A DNA stretch of 9,033 nt, taken from assembly GCA_029934095.1 (NCBI GenBank), contig JAOZMV010000047.1, positions 1 to 9,033 of the forward strand. The letters are read 5' to 3'. Shown piece by piece: positions 1-6,495 of this stretch (the stretch's first letter is position 1; each line of letters opens with the position of its first letter). This DNA is from Desulfuromusa sp. Its GTDB lineage: Bacteria > Desulfobacterota > Desulfuromonadia > Desulfuromonadales > Geopsychrobacteraceae. The notes beneath the pieces are model-generated. The model was not told where the DNA came from. It did no database searches and saw only the letters and a program-made list of their open reading frames with translations. Both the position numbers and the translations under genes were made by a program.

Positions 1-1268
1 CGACGATACAACAGGATTGACTCTTCAGCACCCTCGCGCAATGCAACTCGGACACAGTCAATAGCGGTATTACCACCACCAACGACGCAGACTTTTTTCC
101 CCATACCGGTTGGTTTACCCAGATAGGCTTCCCGCAAAAATTCGATTCCACCTTCGAGGAAACCACTATACCCCTCATCCTCACCCTCAACACCCATCGG
201 CTTGGATTTGTGAGCACCCGGTGCGAGAAGAACGGCATCAAATTTTTCTTTCAGCTCCATCAGGCTGATATCGGTTCCAACTCTGGTATCGTAAATAATT
301 TCGACACCCATGGAACAGATAATATCGATATCACGTTGTAAAATATGTCGCGGCATCCGGTAGGCAGGAATACCAACAGCGATCATGCCGCCGCCAAAAC
401 CTTCCGGTAATGCTTCATAAATTGTACAGGGGTAACCTTCAAGTGCAAGATAGTAAGCAGCAGCCAACCCGGCCGGACCAGCACCAACAATGGCAATAGT
501 TTTATCTTTTTTAGGTTTTGGCTGCATCAATGGCTGATGGTTATGCTTCCACTCGTAGTCGGAAGCAGTCCGCTTGAGAACCATAATATTGATTGGGCTG
601 TCAACATTAGCACGGCGACAGGCAGTCTCGCAGGGATGGGGACAAACCCGCCCACAGATTGCCGGCAACGGCATGCTTTCACGGATAATGCTCAGGGACT
701 CATCAAAACGGCGATCTTTGATCGCTTCAATATAGGCAGGGATATCAATATGGGACGGACATTTATCCTGGCAGGGAGCGGTCATTTTAAATTTATAATC
801 AACCTTTTTTTTCTCTCTGTTCTCACCCCGAATATAAGCGAGATAGTCATCCCGAAAATGCTTGACTGTATCGACAATTGGAATCGCTGAAGTCATACAG
901 AGAGTGCATTTACAGTTCTGCAGCAGCTCGGCAATATTCTCAATTGTATCCAGATCGGCCTCTTCACCTTTACCGGAAACAATCCGTGCCAGAGTATCCT
1001 GCATCACCCGGGTCCCCTTTTTTCCCGGAGAGCATTTGGCACAGCAGTAATCTTCCTGAACATGCTTAGCATATTCTGCCGCCATTGCGACGACATCAAC
1101 ATAGGGATCATTGAGAATTAATCCATCCCACCCCATGAAGGCCGAAATCTGCTTTTCACCATCAAAAGTGACCGGCAGTTTCTTTTTGGCAACTTCAACA
1201 TCGACATCGCCACCTTGACGATTATCAACAACCTCTCTTCCCCAACTGGAAAATGCAACCTGTGACAA
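1..1268 (-). CDS. sfrB: SfrB-like NAD(P)H oxidoreductase (NuoF Fe-S region fused to GltD-like flavoprotein), 3' end cut by window edge
   Basis: Probably the beta subunit of a cytoplasmic NADPH oxidoreductase of the SfrAB type, which moves electrons between NADP(H) and Fe-S/flavin centres. Only the first 422 residues lie in the window. Residues 70-145 resemble the C-terminal Fe-S region of NuoF (Cys75, 76, 79, then 119, 121, 124). Residues 160-220 are the GltD/dihydropyrimidine-dehydrogenase Fe-S region (Cys166, 170, 205, 209, 213, 217; CGRVCP). An FAD fold follows (GAGPAG at 262-267, GIPAYRMP near 299) and then an NADP-type dinucleotide fold (VVGGGNTAID near 395). I chose the TTG start because AGGAGG lies 5 bases upstream and the first in-frame ATG is at residue 45, too far in. 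The position of the third NuoF cluster cysteine is Gly82 (CSPGKKG). The gene has its own promoter and leader. An SfrA/NuoG-like alpha subunit may follow beyond the edge (inference). The domain call is firm; the symbol rests on similarity to Geobacter SfrB. Confidence 0.85.
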   Translation of the reverse strand, partial: MSQVAFSSWGREVVDNRQGGDVDVEVAKKKLPVTFDGEKQISAFMGWDGLILNDPYVDVVAMAAEYAKHVQEDYCCAKCSPGKKGTRVMQDTLARIVSGKGEEADLDTIENIAELLQNCKCTLCMTSAIPIVDTVKHFRDDYLAYIRGENREKKKVDYKFKMTAPCQDKCPSHIDIPAYIEAIKDRRFDESLSIIRESMPLPAICGRVCPHPCETACRRANVDSPINIMVLKRTASDYEWKHNHQPLMQPKPKKDKTIAIVGAGPAGLAAAYYLALEGYPCTIYEALPEGFGGGMIAVGIPAYRMPRHILQRDIDIICSMGVEIIYDTRVGTDISLMELKEKFDAVLLAPGAHKSKPMGVEGEDEGYSGFLEGGIEFLREAYLGKPTGMGKKVCVVGGGNTAIDCVRVALREGAEESILLYR

Positions 1269-1273
1269 ACCGG

Positions 1274-1279
1274 CCTCCT
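1274..1279 (-). promoter_or_regulatory. Ribosome binding site deciding the TTG start of the SfrB-like gene
   Basis: A full AGGAGG on the minus strand, 5 bases before TTG at 1268. No ATG or GTG start fits this site, so it is the main support for the unusual TTG start. Confidence 0.75.
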
Positions 1280-1287
1280 ATGACCTG

Positions 1288-1358
1288 TTTCGACCCTCCA
1301 AAAAGGAAGGTCGAAAAACCCGCTAACGGGTAGAATCACCAGATGTTCTGGCGGTTTT
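1288..1358 (-). promoter_or_regulatory. Candidate structured leader / attenuator of the SfrB-like gene
   Basis: Read on the minus strand, three hairpins follow one another between the predicted promoter and the Shine-Dalgarno. The first is CCAGA-ACA-TCTGG (1351-1339). The second is ACCCG-TTAG-CGGGT (1331-1318), whose 3' arm runs into five T's (1318-1314), as in an intrinsic terminator. The third has arms TTTCGACC and GGTCGAAA (1316-1309 and 1295-1288) with an inner GGA/TCC pairing. An alternative long-range helix is possible: AAAACCGC (1358-1351) with GCGG plus TTTT (1323-1315, one bulged G). It would compete with hairpins two and three. I do not recognise a known riboswitch class. The hairpins are seen in the sequence; a regulatory role is inference. 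Confidence 0.45.
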
Positions 1359-1371
1359 CAGTACTTGGAAT

Positions 1372-1400
1372 CGTATACAGTATGCAGGTAAATACCACAA
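1372..1400 (-). promoter_or_regulatory. Probable sigma-70 promoter of the SfrB-like gene
   Basis: On the minus strand, TTGTGG (1400-1395) and TATACG (1377-1372) are separated by 17 bases. This would start transcription near 1365 and give a leader of about 95 bases. An alternative pair is TTGATT (plus-strand aatcaa at 1413-1418) with GTATTT 17 bases downstream. The preferred -10 lies inside an inverted repeat, which suggests repression. Confidence 0.45.
1373..1385. promoter_or_regulatory. Inverted repeat GTATAC-A-GTATGC, candidate operator
   Basis: The plus strand reads GTATACAGTATGC: two 6-base arms around a central A, 5 of 6 positions paired. It overlaps the predicted -10 box of the SfrB-like gene. 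Symmetric GTATAC-type sites are typical of dimeric repressors such as the GntR/FadR group. Which protein binds here cannot be told from the window. Confidence 0.35.
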
Positions 1401-1482
1401 ACGATACCCCTAAATCAAGGCTATTTTTTGCCATAAATCGATGAAAAATAGAGACAAAGGCAAGGAAAATCAATTTGTTAGA

Positions 1483-1497
1483 TTGAGAGGTTCTCAA
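1483..1497 (-). terminator. Weak terminator candidate at the end of the def-to-lipoprotein operon
   Basis: TTGAGA-ACC-TCTCAA forms a perfect 6-bp stem with a 3-base loop, 5 bases past the stop codon of the lipoprotein gene. There is no uninterrupted T-run behind it, only TCTAACAAATTGATTTT, so intrinsic termination would be inefficient. The position suits the end of the operon before the next promoter. Confidence 0.3.
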
Positions 1498-1502
1498 CCA
1501 CC

Positions 1503-1919
1503 TTATTCCCTCCAGGGGAGGGGTGGTGGCTCATTATCAATCAGCCAGGTTCCTGAATCTGAATCCTTTCCCTTAATCAAGCGCCACTGCTGCTGCCAAC
1601 GCCATTTCTTGATCTTACTCGAGGGCAGGCGGTAATACTCCATAACATAAGCGCTATCAACCCTCTCCTTATCCTCACCCAGATCGATGCTTAAAATACT
1701 GCTATCAACAATATGGAGATCGTCATCCTCCTGAAACTGTTCCATAAAAGCCCCACGCACTCTCAGATTCACATAAGCGGCTGCACCCTGAAAGTCACTC
1801 CAGCGCATCGCCTCGCTGAAGCCTTCACTGACTTTGTCCTGCTTCGGTGTAACCTGTAATGAACTAAGACAGGCGGTCAAAAGCAGAGTCAGAAGTAATA
1901 AGGTAAATATATTGCGCAC
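1503..1919 (-). CDS. Small predicted lipoprotein of unknown function
   Basis: A 138-residue protein that I do not recognise. It starts with a lipoprotein signal: a short basic start, a leucine-rich core (residues 4-14) and the lipobox LTAC, with Cys17 as the lipidated residue. The residue after Cys17 is Leu, not Asp, which in the E. coli Lol rule points to the outer membrane. The mature part has alternating charged and aromatic strands, with WRLIKG and GTWLIDNEPPPLP near the C-terminus. This recalls small NTF2-like domains, but weakly. The start is GTG at 1919, supported by AGGAGG (1926-1931) 6 bases upstream. It is the last gene of the operon, 39 bases after rpe. Its strong Shine-Dalgarno and clean signal peptide argue that it is a real gene. 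Confidence 0.75.
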   Translation of the reverse strand: MRNIFTLLLLTLLLTACLSSLQVTPKQDKVSEGFSEAMRWSDFQGAAAYVNLRVRGAFMEQFQEDDDLHIVDSSILSIDLGEDKERVDSAYVMEYYRLPSSKIKKWRWQQQWRLIKGKDSDSGTWLIDNEPPPLPWRE

Positions 1920-1934
1920 AGCAAGCCTCCTAGT

Positions 1935-1961
1935 AAAAAAAATTCATTGATGATCCCATCA
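1935..1961 (-). terminator. Possible weak terminator or attenuator after rpe
   Basis: TGATG-GGAT-CATCA (5-bp stem, 1961-1948) includes the rpe stop codon and is followed, five bases later, by eight T's (1942-1935). The stem is short and A/T-rich, so only partial termination is likely, perhaps lowering expression of the lipoprotein gene. Confidence 0.25.
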
Positions 1962-2624
1962 GACCAGCCCTTTGAGACCGTTTTCTTTCAGTTGAGAAAT
2001 TGTCGAATGATAGTCTTTCGTGCCAAAAACAGCGCTGCCCGCGACAAAGACATCAGCCCCGGCAGCAGCAATCATCTCAATATTATCCACCTTCACCCCG
2101 CCATCAACCTCTAATTCAATCGGCAGGCCAAGGGTATCGATGCGGTGGCGCAGTTCCACAATCTTTGGCAGGCTGCTCTCTATAAATGATTGCCCGGCAA
2201 ATCCGGGATTGACTGTCATCAGCAAAACCAGATCAAGGTCTGGCAGAATAACATCCAGGGCAGAAAGAGACGTCGCCGGATTCAAAGAGACACCTGCCTT
2301 TTTTCCCAACGATTTAATCAGCTGAACCGTGCGGTGCAGGTGTCTGACCGCTTCGGCATGAACGACAATGATATCAGCACCAGCCCTGGCAAAATCGGGA
2401 ATATACTGATCAGGATTTTCAATCATCAGATGAACATCCAGTGGCAGATCAGTCACCGGTCGAATAGCACCGACAACCAGAGGACCAATGGTGATATTTG
2501 GGACAAAGTGACCATCCATAACATCAATGTGGATATAATCAGCACCGGCGTGATCGAGAGCCTTGACTTCTTCGCCCAAGCGGGAGAAATCGGCTGAAAG
2601 GATTGAGGGGGCAATTTTAATCAT
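1959..2624 (-). CDS. rpe: Ribulose-phosphate 3-epimerase
   Basis: Interconverts D-ribulose 5-phosphate and D-xylulose 5-phosphate in the cytosolic pentose phosphate pathway. The 221 residues form the usual single (beta/alpha)8 barrel of this family. Visible signatures are [10 protein letters not shown] (residues 4-13), [12 protein letters not shown] (His32, Asp34) and DVHLMIENP (His65). Further on are [13 protein letters not shown] (136-148), LEVDGGV (Asp174) and [13 protein letters not shown] near the C-terminus. His32, Asp34, His65 and Asp174 match the metal and acid/base residues of characterised epimerases. I prefer ATG at 2624, which gives the standard N-terminus. TTG at 2636 would add only four residues, and GGATG just upstream can serve as ribosome binding site for the ATG. 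The gene begins 29 bases after the rsmB stop, so the two are probably cotranscribed. Confidence 0.95.
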   Translation of the reverse strand: MIKIAPSILSADFSRLGEEVKALDHAGADYIHIDVMDGHFVPNITIGPLVVGAIRPVTDLPLDVHLMIENPDQYIPDFARAGADIIVVHAEAVRHLHRTVQLIKSLGKKAGVSLNPATSLSALDVILPDLDLVLLMTVNPGFAGQSFIESSLPKIVELRHRIDTLGLPIELEVDGGVKVDNIEMIAAAGADVFVAGSAVFGTKDYHSTISQLKENGLKGLV

Positions 2625-2653
2625 AATTTCATCCAAAAACAGAAGGGTTCATA

Positions 2654-4012
2654 TCAGGAACGCCGGTGTAAACGAGCAGCAAAGAAAGCATCCATATTAT
2701 CGTGACAATGGGGGTAACTGCGCAAAGTTCCTTTTTCGGTAAAAAGATCAGCCCAATCTGAGGAGAACTGCTCCCCCAGGTTTTCCAGCTCAAATTCGGG
2801 GTGATCCTCCAGAAAACTGTCAACAATCGCGTCAGTTTCGATGTGGCTGAAAGTACAGACCGAATAGAGCAACTTACCCCCGGGCTTGACCAGCGGGGCA
2901 ACATTATCAAGAATCTGCCGTTGTAGAACTGCCAGCTCCCGAAGATTGACGGGAGACTTATTCCAACGCCCCTCCGGATTACGCCGCAACACTCCCAGGC
3001 CGCTGCAGGGAGCATCCAGCAAGATCCGATCAAAGCTCTCTCTCTCCAGAAAATCAGGATTTTCGGTCAGATCCCATTGCCGAGTTACAATTGAAGTACA
3101 TCCCAGCCTCTGTGCACCCTCTTCAACTAACTCAACCCGCCGGGGATATTTGTCCAGAGCAAGAATTTCAGCACGATTATCAGTCAATGCCGCCAACTGA
3201 GTCGTTTTTCCACCAGGAGCAGCACAAGCATCGAGAATCCGTTGTCCAGGGCTCACATCCAACAGGTGAGCCATCAACATACTTGCCTCATCCTGGATCT
3301 GATACCAGCCCTCAGCATCTCCCGGCAACGGTTTTTCACTACGTTGATCTATAGTCACCCCTTCAGGAGCAAAACCACAGAGGTGAGCCTGATGTTCGGC
3401 TGCATTCAGGGCGGTCAAAAAATTCTCACGATCAATTTTCAAGCTATTGACCCGCAAGGTCAGAGGAGGCGACTCTGCCAGGCTCTCACCCAGAGATCGC
3501 GCCGCGACATTCGGTAGCTGCCGCATCAGTTCTTTGGTTAACCAAACCGGCTGACTGCAAACATGCTGCAGATAGGGTTTGATCTTTTCCGGAGCAGGCC
3601 AGGGGATATCAGTGCGGCCCCGATCGAGTGAGCGCAACACCGCGTTGATAAATCCGACCGCCGCTTCCAACTGCAGCTCACGGGCTAACTCCACCGTTGA
3701 ATTGACCGCTGCATGAGCAGGAACCCGATCCAATTCCAGCAACTGATAAGCCCCCAGCCGCAACAGCCATAGAACTTCCGGTTGCAGACGGGGCAACGGT
3801 TGGTTGCAGAACTGAGTCAACGCAAAGTCAATCCGACCCTGCAGGCGTAGAATGCCGTAAACCAGTTCCGTCACCAGACGGCGGTCACGCAGATCCAGCT
3901 TGGAGCGCCCCAGCACTGTATCGAGCATGACATCGGAAAAAGCACCAGAGGCGACCCGTTGCAGGATTTCGTAAGCCGCTCGCCGCGGGCTGTCAGTCGG
4001 TCGGGAAGTCAT
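2654..4012 (-). CDS. rsmB: 16S rRNA (cytosine-967-C5)-methyltransferase
   Basis: Methylates C967 (E. coli numbering) of 16S rRNA with S-adenosylmethionine. The 452 residues show the full RsmB layout. Residues 8-130 are the NusB-like all-helical RNA-binding domain, then a linker, then a Rossmann-fold RsmB/NOP2 methyltransferase domain. Motif I is DACAAPGGKT (261-270), which binds SAM. Motif IV is LDAPCSGLG with Cys336, and motif VI is YSVCT with Cys386, which by family alignment is the nucleophile. The typical C-terminal block is intact (YPHCHDNMDAFFAARL). ATG at 4012 lies 9 bases after the htpX stop with no good Shine-Dalgarno of its own, which suggests translation coupled to htpX. The length is slightly above the usual 430-450. 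The alternative name is sun. Confidence 0.96.
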   Translation of the reverse strand: MTSRPTDSPRRAAYEILQRVASGAFSDVMLDTVLGRSKLDLRDRRLVTELVYGILRLQGRIDFALTQFCNQPLPRLQPEVLWLLRLGAYQLLELDRVPAHAAVNSTVELARELQLEAAVGFINAVLRSLDRGRTDIPWPAPEKIKPYLQHVCSQPVWLTKELMRQLPNVAARSLGESLAESPPLTLRVNSLKIDRENFLTALNAAEHQAHLCGFAPEGVTIDQRSEKPLPGDAEGWYQIQDEASMLMAHLLDVSPGQRILDACAAPGGKTTQLAALTDNRAEILALDKYPRRVELVEEGAQRLGCTSIVTRQWDLTENPDFLERESFDRILLDAPCSGLGVLRRNPEGRWNKSPVNLRELAVLQRQILDNVAPLVKPGGKLLYSVCTFSHIETDAIVDSFLEDHPEFELENLGEQFSSDWADLFTEKGTLRSYPHCHDNMDAFFAARLHRRS

Positions 4013-4021
4013 AGCGAAATA

Positions 4022-4843
4022 CTACATCCCCTCAAGTCGTCGAATTCGTTCTTCCATCGGTGGATGAGTCGAAAATAATTTAGCAAACTTCTTCCCACTG
4101 AGAGGATTAACAATAAACATATGCGCCGTCGCTTCATTGACCTTCTTCATCGGCATACGTTGATTTGCTGATTCCAGCTTACGCAAGGCACTGGCAAGGG
4201 AGTGGGGATTACCACAAAGCTGCGCCCCTTTTTGATCGGCACCAAATTCACGGGAACGGGATATAGCCATTTGTACCAGCATAGCGGCAATCGGTGCCAG
4301 AATCATCATTGCGATCATCACAATCGGATTACTGTCTTCATCATCACGGCCACCGAAGATCATTGCCCATTGTGCCATATGAGCCAGAAAGCTGATTGCC
4401 CCGGCAAAAGTTGCCGCAATGGAACCGATCAGAATGTCACGATTCTGCACATGCGCCATCTCGTGAGCCATCACCCCTTTCAGCTCTTCACGACTGAGAA
4501 TCTGGGTAATCCCTTGCGTAGCCGCCACCACAGCATGGCTGGGGTTGCGTCCGGTAGCAAAAGCATTAGGAGTTTCCTGAGGCAACAGATAAACTTTTGG
4601 CATGATGAGATTGTTCTGTTGACAGAGTTCACTGACAACCTCGTAAAGGGGGCCACTCAGGGTTTCCTGACCACGATACATCTTGATGACTACTTTATCG
4701 GAGAACCAATAACTGCCAAGATTAATCACTGCCGCCATGATCAAGGCAAAGAATGCCCCGCTCTGTCCCCCAAGAGCCCCTCCGGCACCAACCAGCACCA
4801 GAGTCAGCAGTGTCATCAACATCACGGTACGTACTGTATTCAT
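4022..4843 (-). CDS. htpX: HtpX-family membrane zinc metalloprotease
   Basis: An integral inner-membrane M48B protease that cleaves misfolded or damaged membrane proteins, with its active site facing the cytoplasm. Of 273 residues, two hydrophobic segments (about 5-25 and 28-48) precede the catalytic domain. The zinc motif is HEMAH (His127, Glu128, His131), and the third ligand Glu199 lies in SREFGAD. Two more hydrophobic stretches (about 138-163 and 173-195) lie between them. STHPP near the C-terminus is also typical. The length is a little below that of E. coli HtpX (about 290). ATG at 4843 follows AGGA by 6 bases. It sits between fmt and rsmB, separated from fmt by 73 bases that contain a palindromic element, and could have differential expression from that point. 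No heat-shock or Cpx-type promoter is evident. Confidence 0.94.
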   Translation of the reverse strand: MNTVRTVMLMTLLTLVLVGAGGALGGQSGAFFALIMAAVINLGSYWFSDKVVIKMYRGQETLSGPLYEVVSELCQQNNLIMPKVYLLPQETPNAFATGRNPSHAVVAATQGITQILSREELKGVMAHEMAHVQNRDILIGSIAATFAGAISFLAHMAQWAMIFGGRDDEDSNPIVMIAMMILAPIAAMLVQMAISRSREFGADQKGAQLCGNPHSLASALRKLESANQRMPMKKVNEATAHMFIVNPLSGKKFAKLFSTHPPMEERIRRLEGM

Positions 4844-4887
4844 TTTCTATCCTTTATATATTTTGTTTTGAAATTTGTGACACAATC

Positions 4888-4915
4888 GTAGGGGCGATTC
4901 ATGAATCGCCCTTAC
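4888..4915. repeat. Palindromic element, probable dispersed short repeat
   Basis: The core GGGCGATTCATGAATCGCCC (4892-4911) is a perfect 20-base palindrome. With flanking GTAG and TTAC the symmetry spans 28 bases with one G-T mismatch. It starts one base after the fmt stop and lies before htpX. Sequences of the type GTAGGGGCGA...TCGCCC are, from memory, common dispersed palindromic repeats in diverse bacteria. In RNA it would fold into a very stable hairpin without a T-run, so it could protect fmt mRNA ends or dampen read-through to htpX. Only one copy is in this window. Confidence 0.6.
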
Positions 4916-4916
4916 A

Positions 4917-5861
4917 TCAGTCCAACCGGGTTCCTGTAAACAGTGGTCTGCCGCTGATAAAATTCATTGCTGAAAGACGTTTTTTCCCCGGCAGTTGCAG
5001 CCCATTAATCACCAGAGTTCCGTCACCACAGGTGATTGCCACCCCTCTCTTGTCAGCAGAGAGTATCGTCCCAGGTTCGCCAACAGCACCCGCAGTGACA
5101 GTCGTCGCTGCAATCTTCAGCACTTCCCCATCAAGATGGGTATAAGCCCCGGGCCACGGATCAAGCCCCCGCACTTGATTATGTATTTCAAGCGCTGATT
5201 GGTGCCAGTCGATCAAACCATCTTCCTTTTTCATCATCGGGGCGTAACTACTCAACTCATCATCCTGTTTTTCCGGAGTCAGAGTCCCCACACAGAGTTG
5301 ATGCAGAGTCTCTTCCAGCGCTTTTCGACCCACCAGGGAGAGGCGGTCATGCAGTTGTCCAGCGGTCTCATCCGGCCCAATCGGAAGGCTCATCTTAACC
5401 AACATATCGCCGGTATCAAGACCGACATCCATCAGCATGGTTGTCACTCCGGTTTCAGTTTTACCATCAACAATCGCCTTGTTGATCGGCGCAGCACCAC
5501 GATATTCTGGCAGCAGAGAGGCGTGGACATTAATGCAGTGGTAGCGGGGAATATCAAGAACTGCTTTGGGTAATATTTGCCCATAGGCAACAACCACAAT
5601 CAGATCCGGCTGCAATTCCTGTAATTCTTTGACCGCCAGAGGATCTCGTAATTTCTGTGGCTGGAAAACCGGAATTTCATGTTTAAGGGCCAGTTTCTTG
5701 ACCGGAGAGGCTGCAAGTTTCTTACCCCGCCCTTTGGGACGGTCGGGTTGAGTATAAACCCCGACCAGATCAACCCCGACAGCAAGCAAACCTTCCAACG
5801 TCGGCAGGGCAAACTCCGGCGTCCCCATAAAAACTGTGCGGAGACTATCAGGCGTTGGCAT
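4917..5861 (-). CDS. fmt: Methionyl-tRNA formyltransferase
   Basis: Transfers a formyl group from 10-formyltetrahydrofolate to Met-tRNAfMet for translation initiation. The 314 residues match the family length. The N-terminal Rossmann domain (about 8-205) opens with TVFMGTPEFA. It carries TQPDRPKGRGKKL (37-49), a loop that contacts tRNA in this family. The catalytic triad is complete: Asn111 and His113 in NVHASLLPEYRGAAP, and Asp149 in MDVGLDTGD. The C-terminal OB-fold domain covers about 210-310 (RGLDPWPGAYT, LQLPGKKR). ATG at 5859-5861 has AGGAAG 6 bases upstream inside def, and the two genes overlap by 14 bases, so translation is likely coupled. Pairing with def is the usual arrangement: Fmt adds the formyl group that Def later removes. 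Confidence 0.97.
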   Translation of the reverse strand: MPTPDSLRTVFMGTPEFALPTLEGLLAVGVDLVGVYTQPDRPKGRGKKLAASPVKKLALKHEIPVFQPQKLRDPLAVKELQELQPDLIVVVAYGQILPKAVLDIPRYHCINVHASLLPEYRGAAPINKAIVDGKTETGVTTMLMDVGLDTGDMLVKMSLPIGPDETAGQLHDRLSLVGRKALEETLHQLCVGTLTPEKQDDELSSYAPMMKKEDGLIDWHQSALEIHNQVRGLDPWPGAYTHLDGEVLKIAATTVTAGAVGEPGTILSADKRGVAITCGDGTLVINGLQLPGKKRLSAMNFISGRPLFTGTRLD

Positions 5862-6375
5862 TCTCAGCTTCCTTTTCCTGCAACATCTTCATGTATTTCT
5901 TCCTGAAAATTGAGCGCTTCAAGGGAGAAAGACGGTCAACAAACAACACCCCGTCAAGATGATCAATCTCATGCTGTATACCGATTGCCAGCAAGCCTTC
6001 TGCTTCCCGCTCACAGACATTTCCATCGGTATCCTGATAACGGAAAGTTGCTATTGCGGAGCGTTTAACATTGGCCCAGTAGCCGGGGACAGAGAGGCAG
6101 CCTTCCTCTTCCAGAGAGGCTCCCTCCGCAGCAATAATCTCTGGATTCACGGCAACCAGCAGATCATCCGGCTCATCTTTTCCTGAGCAATCAAGGATAA
6201 TCAGCCGTTGCAGGGCTCCAACCTGCGGGGCAGCCAAACCAACACCTGGAGCATCATACATGGTCTCTACCATATCATTGGCCAGCTGCTTCAATTCATC
6301 ATTAAATTCGGTAACAGGTACCGATTTTTGCTTCAATAGAGGTTCCGGGTAGTGTAAAATTTCTCGTAAAGCCAT
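5848..6375 (-). CDS. def: Peptide deformylase
   Basis: Removes the N-formyl group from new proteins as they leave the ribosome; a cytosolic metallohydrolase, in bacteria typically with Fe(II). The 175 residues contain all three family motifs: GVGLAAPQVG (44-53), EEGCLSVPG (Cys93 is a metal ligand) and QHEIDHLDG (His135 and His139 are metal ligands, Glu136 is catalytic). Ile137 stands where many family members have Phe or Leu. A basic C-terminal tail (PLKRSIFRKKYMKM, then acidic residues) follows. ATG at 6375 is supported by GGAG 7 bases upstream. It is the first gene behind a good promoter and overlaps fmt by 14 bases. Confidence 0.97.
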   Translation of the reverse strand: MALREILHYPEPLLKQKSVPVTEFNDELKQLANDMVETMYDAPGVGLAAPQVGALQRLIILDCSGKDEPDDLLVAVNPEIIAAEGASLEEEGCLSVPGYWANVKRSAIATFRYQDTDGNVCEREAEGLLAIGIQHEIDHLDGVLFVDRLSPLKRSIFRKKYMKMLQEKEAENANA

Positions 6376-6447
6376 GTTCTTTCTCCGGCAATTAATATTA
6401 CTGTAAGTACGTTAAAAATATAGAGCACCATGAAGGATTATCCCCCC

Positions 6448-6477
6448 ATTCTACCGCTTTACCAGTTCTACAGTCAA
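6448..6477 (-). promoter_or_regulatory. Sigma-70 promoter of the def-fmt-htpX-rsmB-rpe operon
   Basis: On the minus strand, TTGACT (6477-6472) and TAGAAT (6453-6448) are 18 bases apart; each matches the consensus at five of six bases. Transcription would start near 6441, giving a leader of about 65 bases before def. It is the best promoter match in the window, and no operator-like repeat overlaps it, in line with steady housekeeping expression. Confidence 0.7.
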
Positions 6478-6495
6478 CAATCGGGAAACGCCGCG

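Noticed and set aside
537..890. A 117-codon open frame on the plus strand opposite the SfrB-like gene
   Set aside because: The minus-strand frame there encodes conserved Fe-S and FAD motifs; the plus-strand product resembles nothing.
1288..1440. A c-di-GMP (GEMM), purine or other known riboswitch before the SfrB-like gene
   Set aside because: The conserved cores of these classes were not found; only chance similarity such as TTCTACC and TAGCGGG is present.
2629..3033. A 134-codon open frame on the minus strand in another frame of rsmB
   Set aside because: It overlaps the catalytic domain of RsmB in a shifted frame and has no motif; no frameshift in rsmB is needed.
4857..4885. A promoter for htpX (TTGTGT, 17 bases, AATATA)
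   Set aside because: The -10 would lie against the Shine-Dalgarno of htpX, so a transcript starting from it would lose the ribosome site.
4202..4891. A 229-codon open frame on the plus strand opposite htpX
   Set aside because: It is antisense to a gene with intact HExxH motifs, has no domain or ribosome site, and its end reads through the palindrome. It is a by-product of the codon use of htpX.
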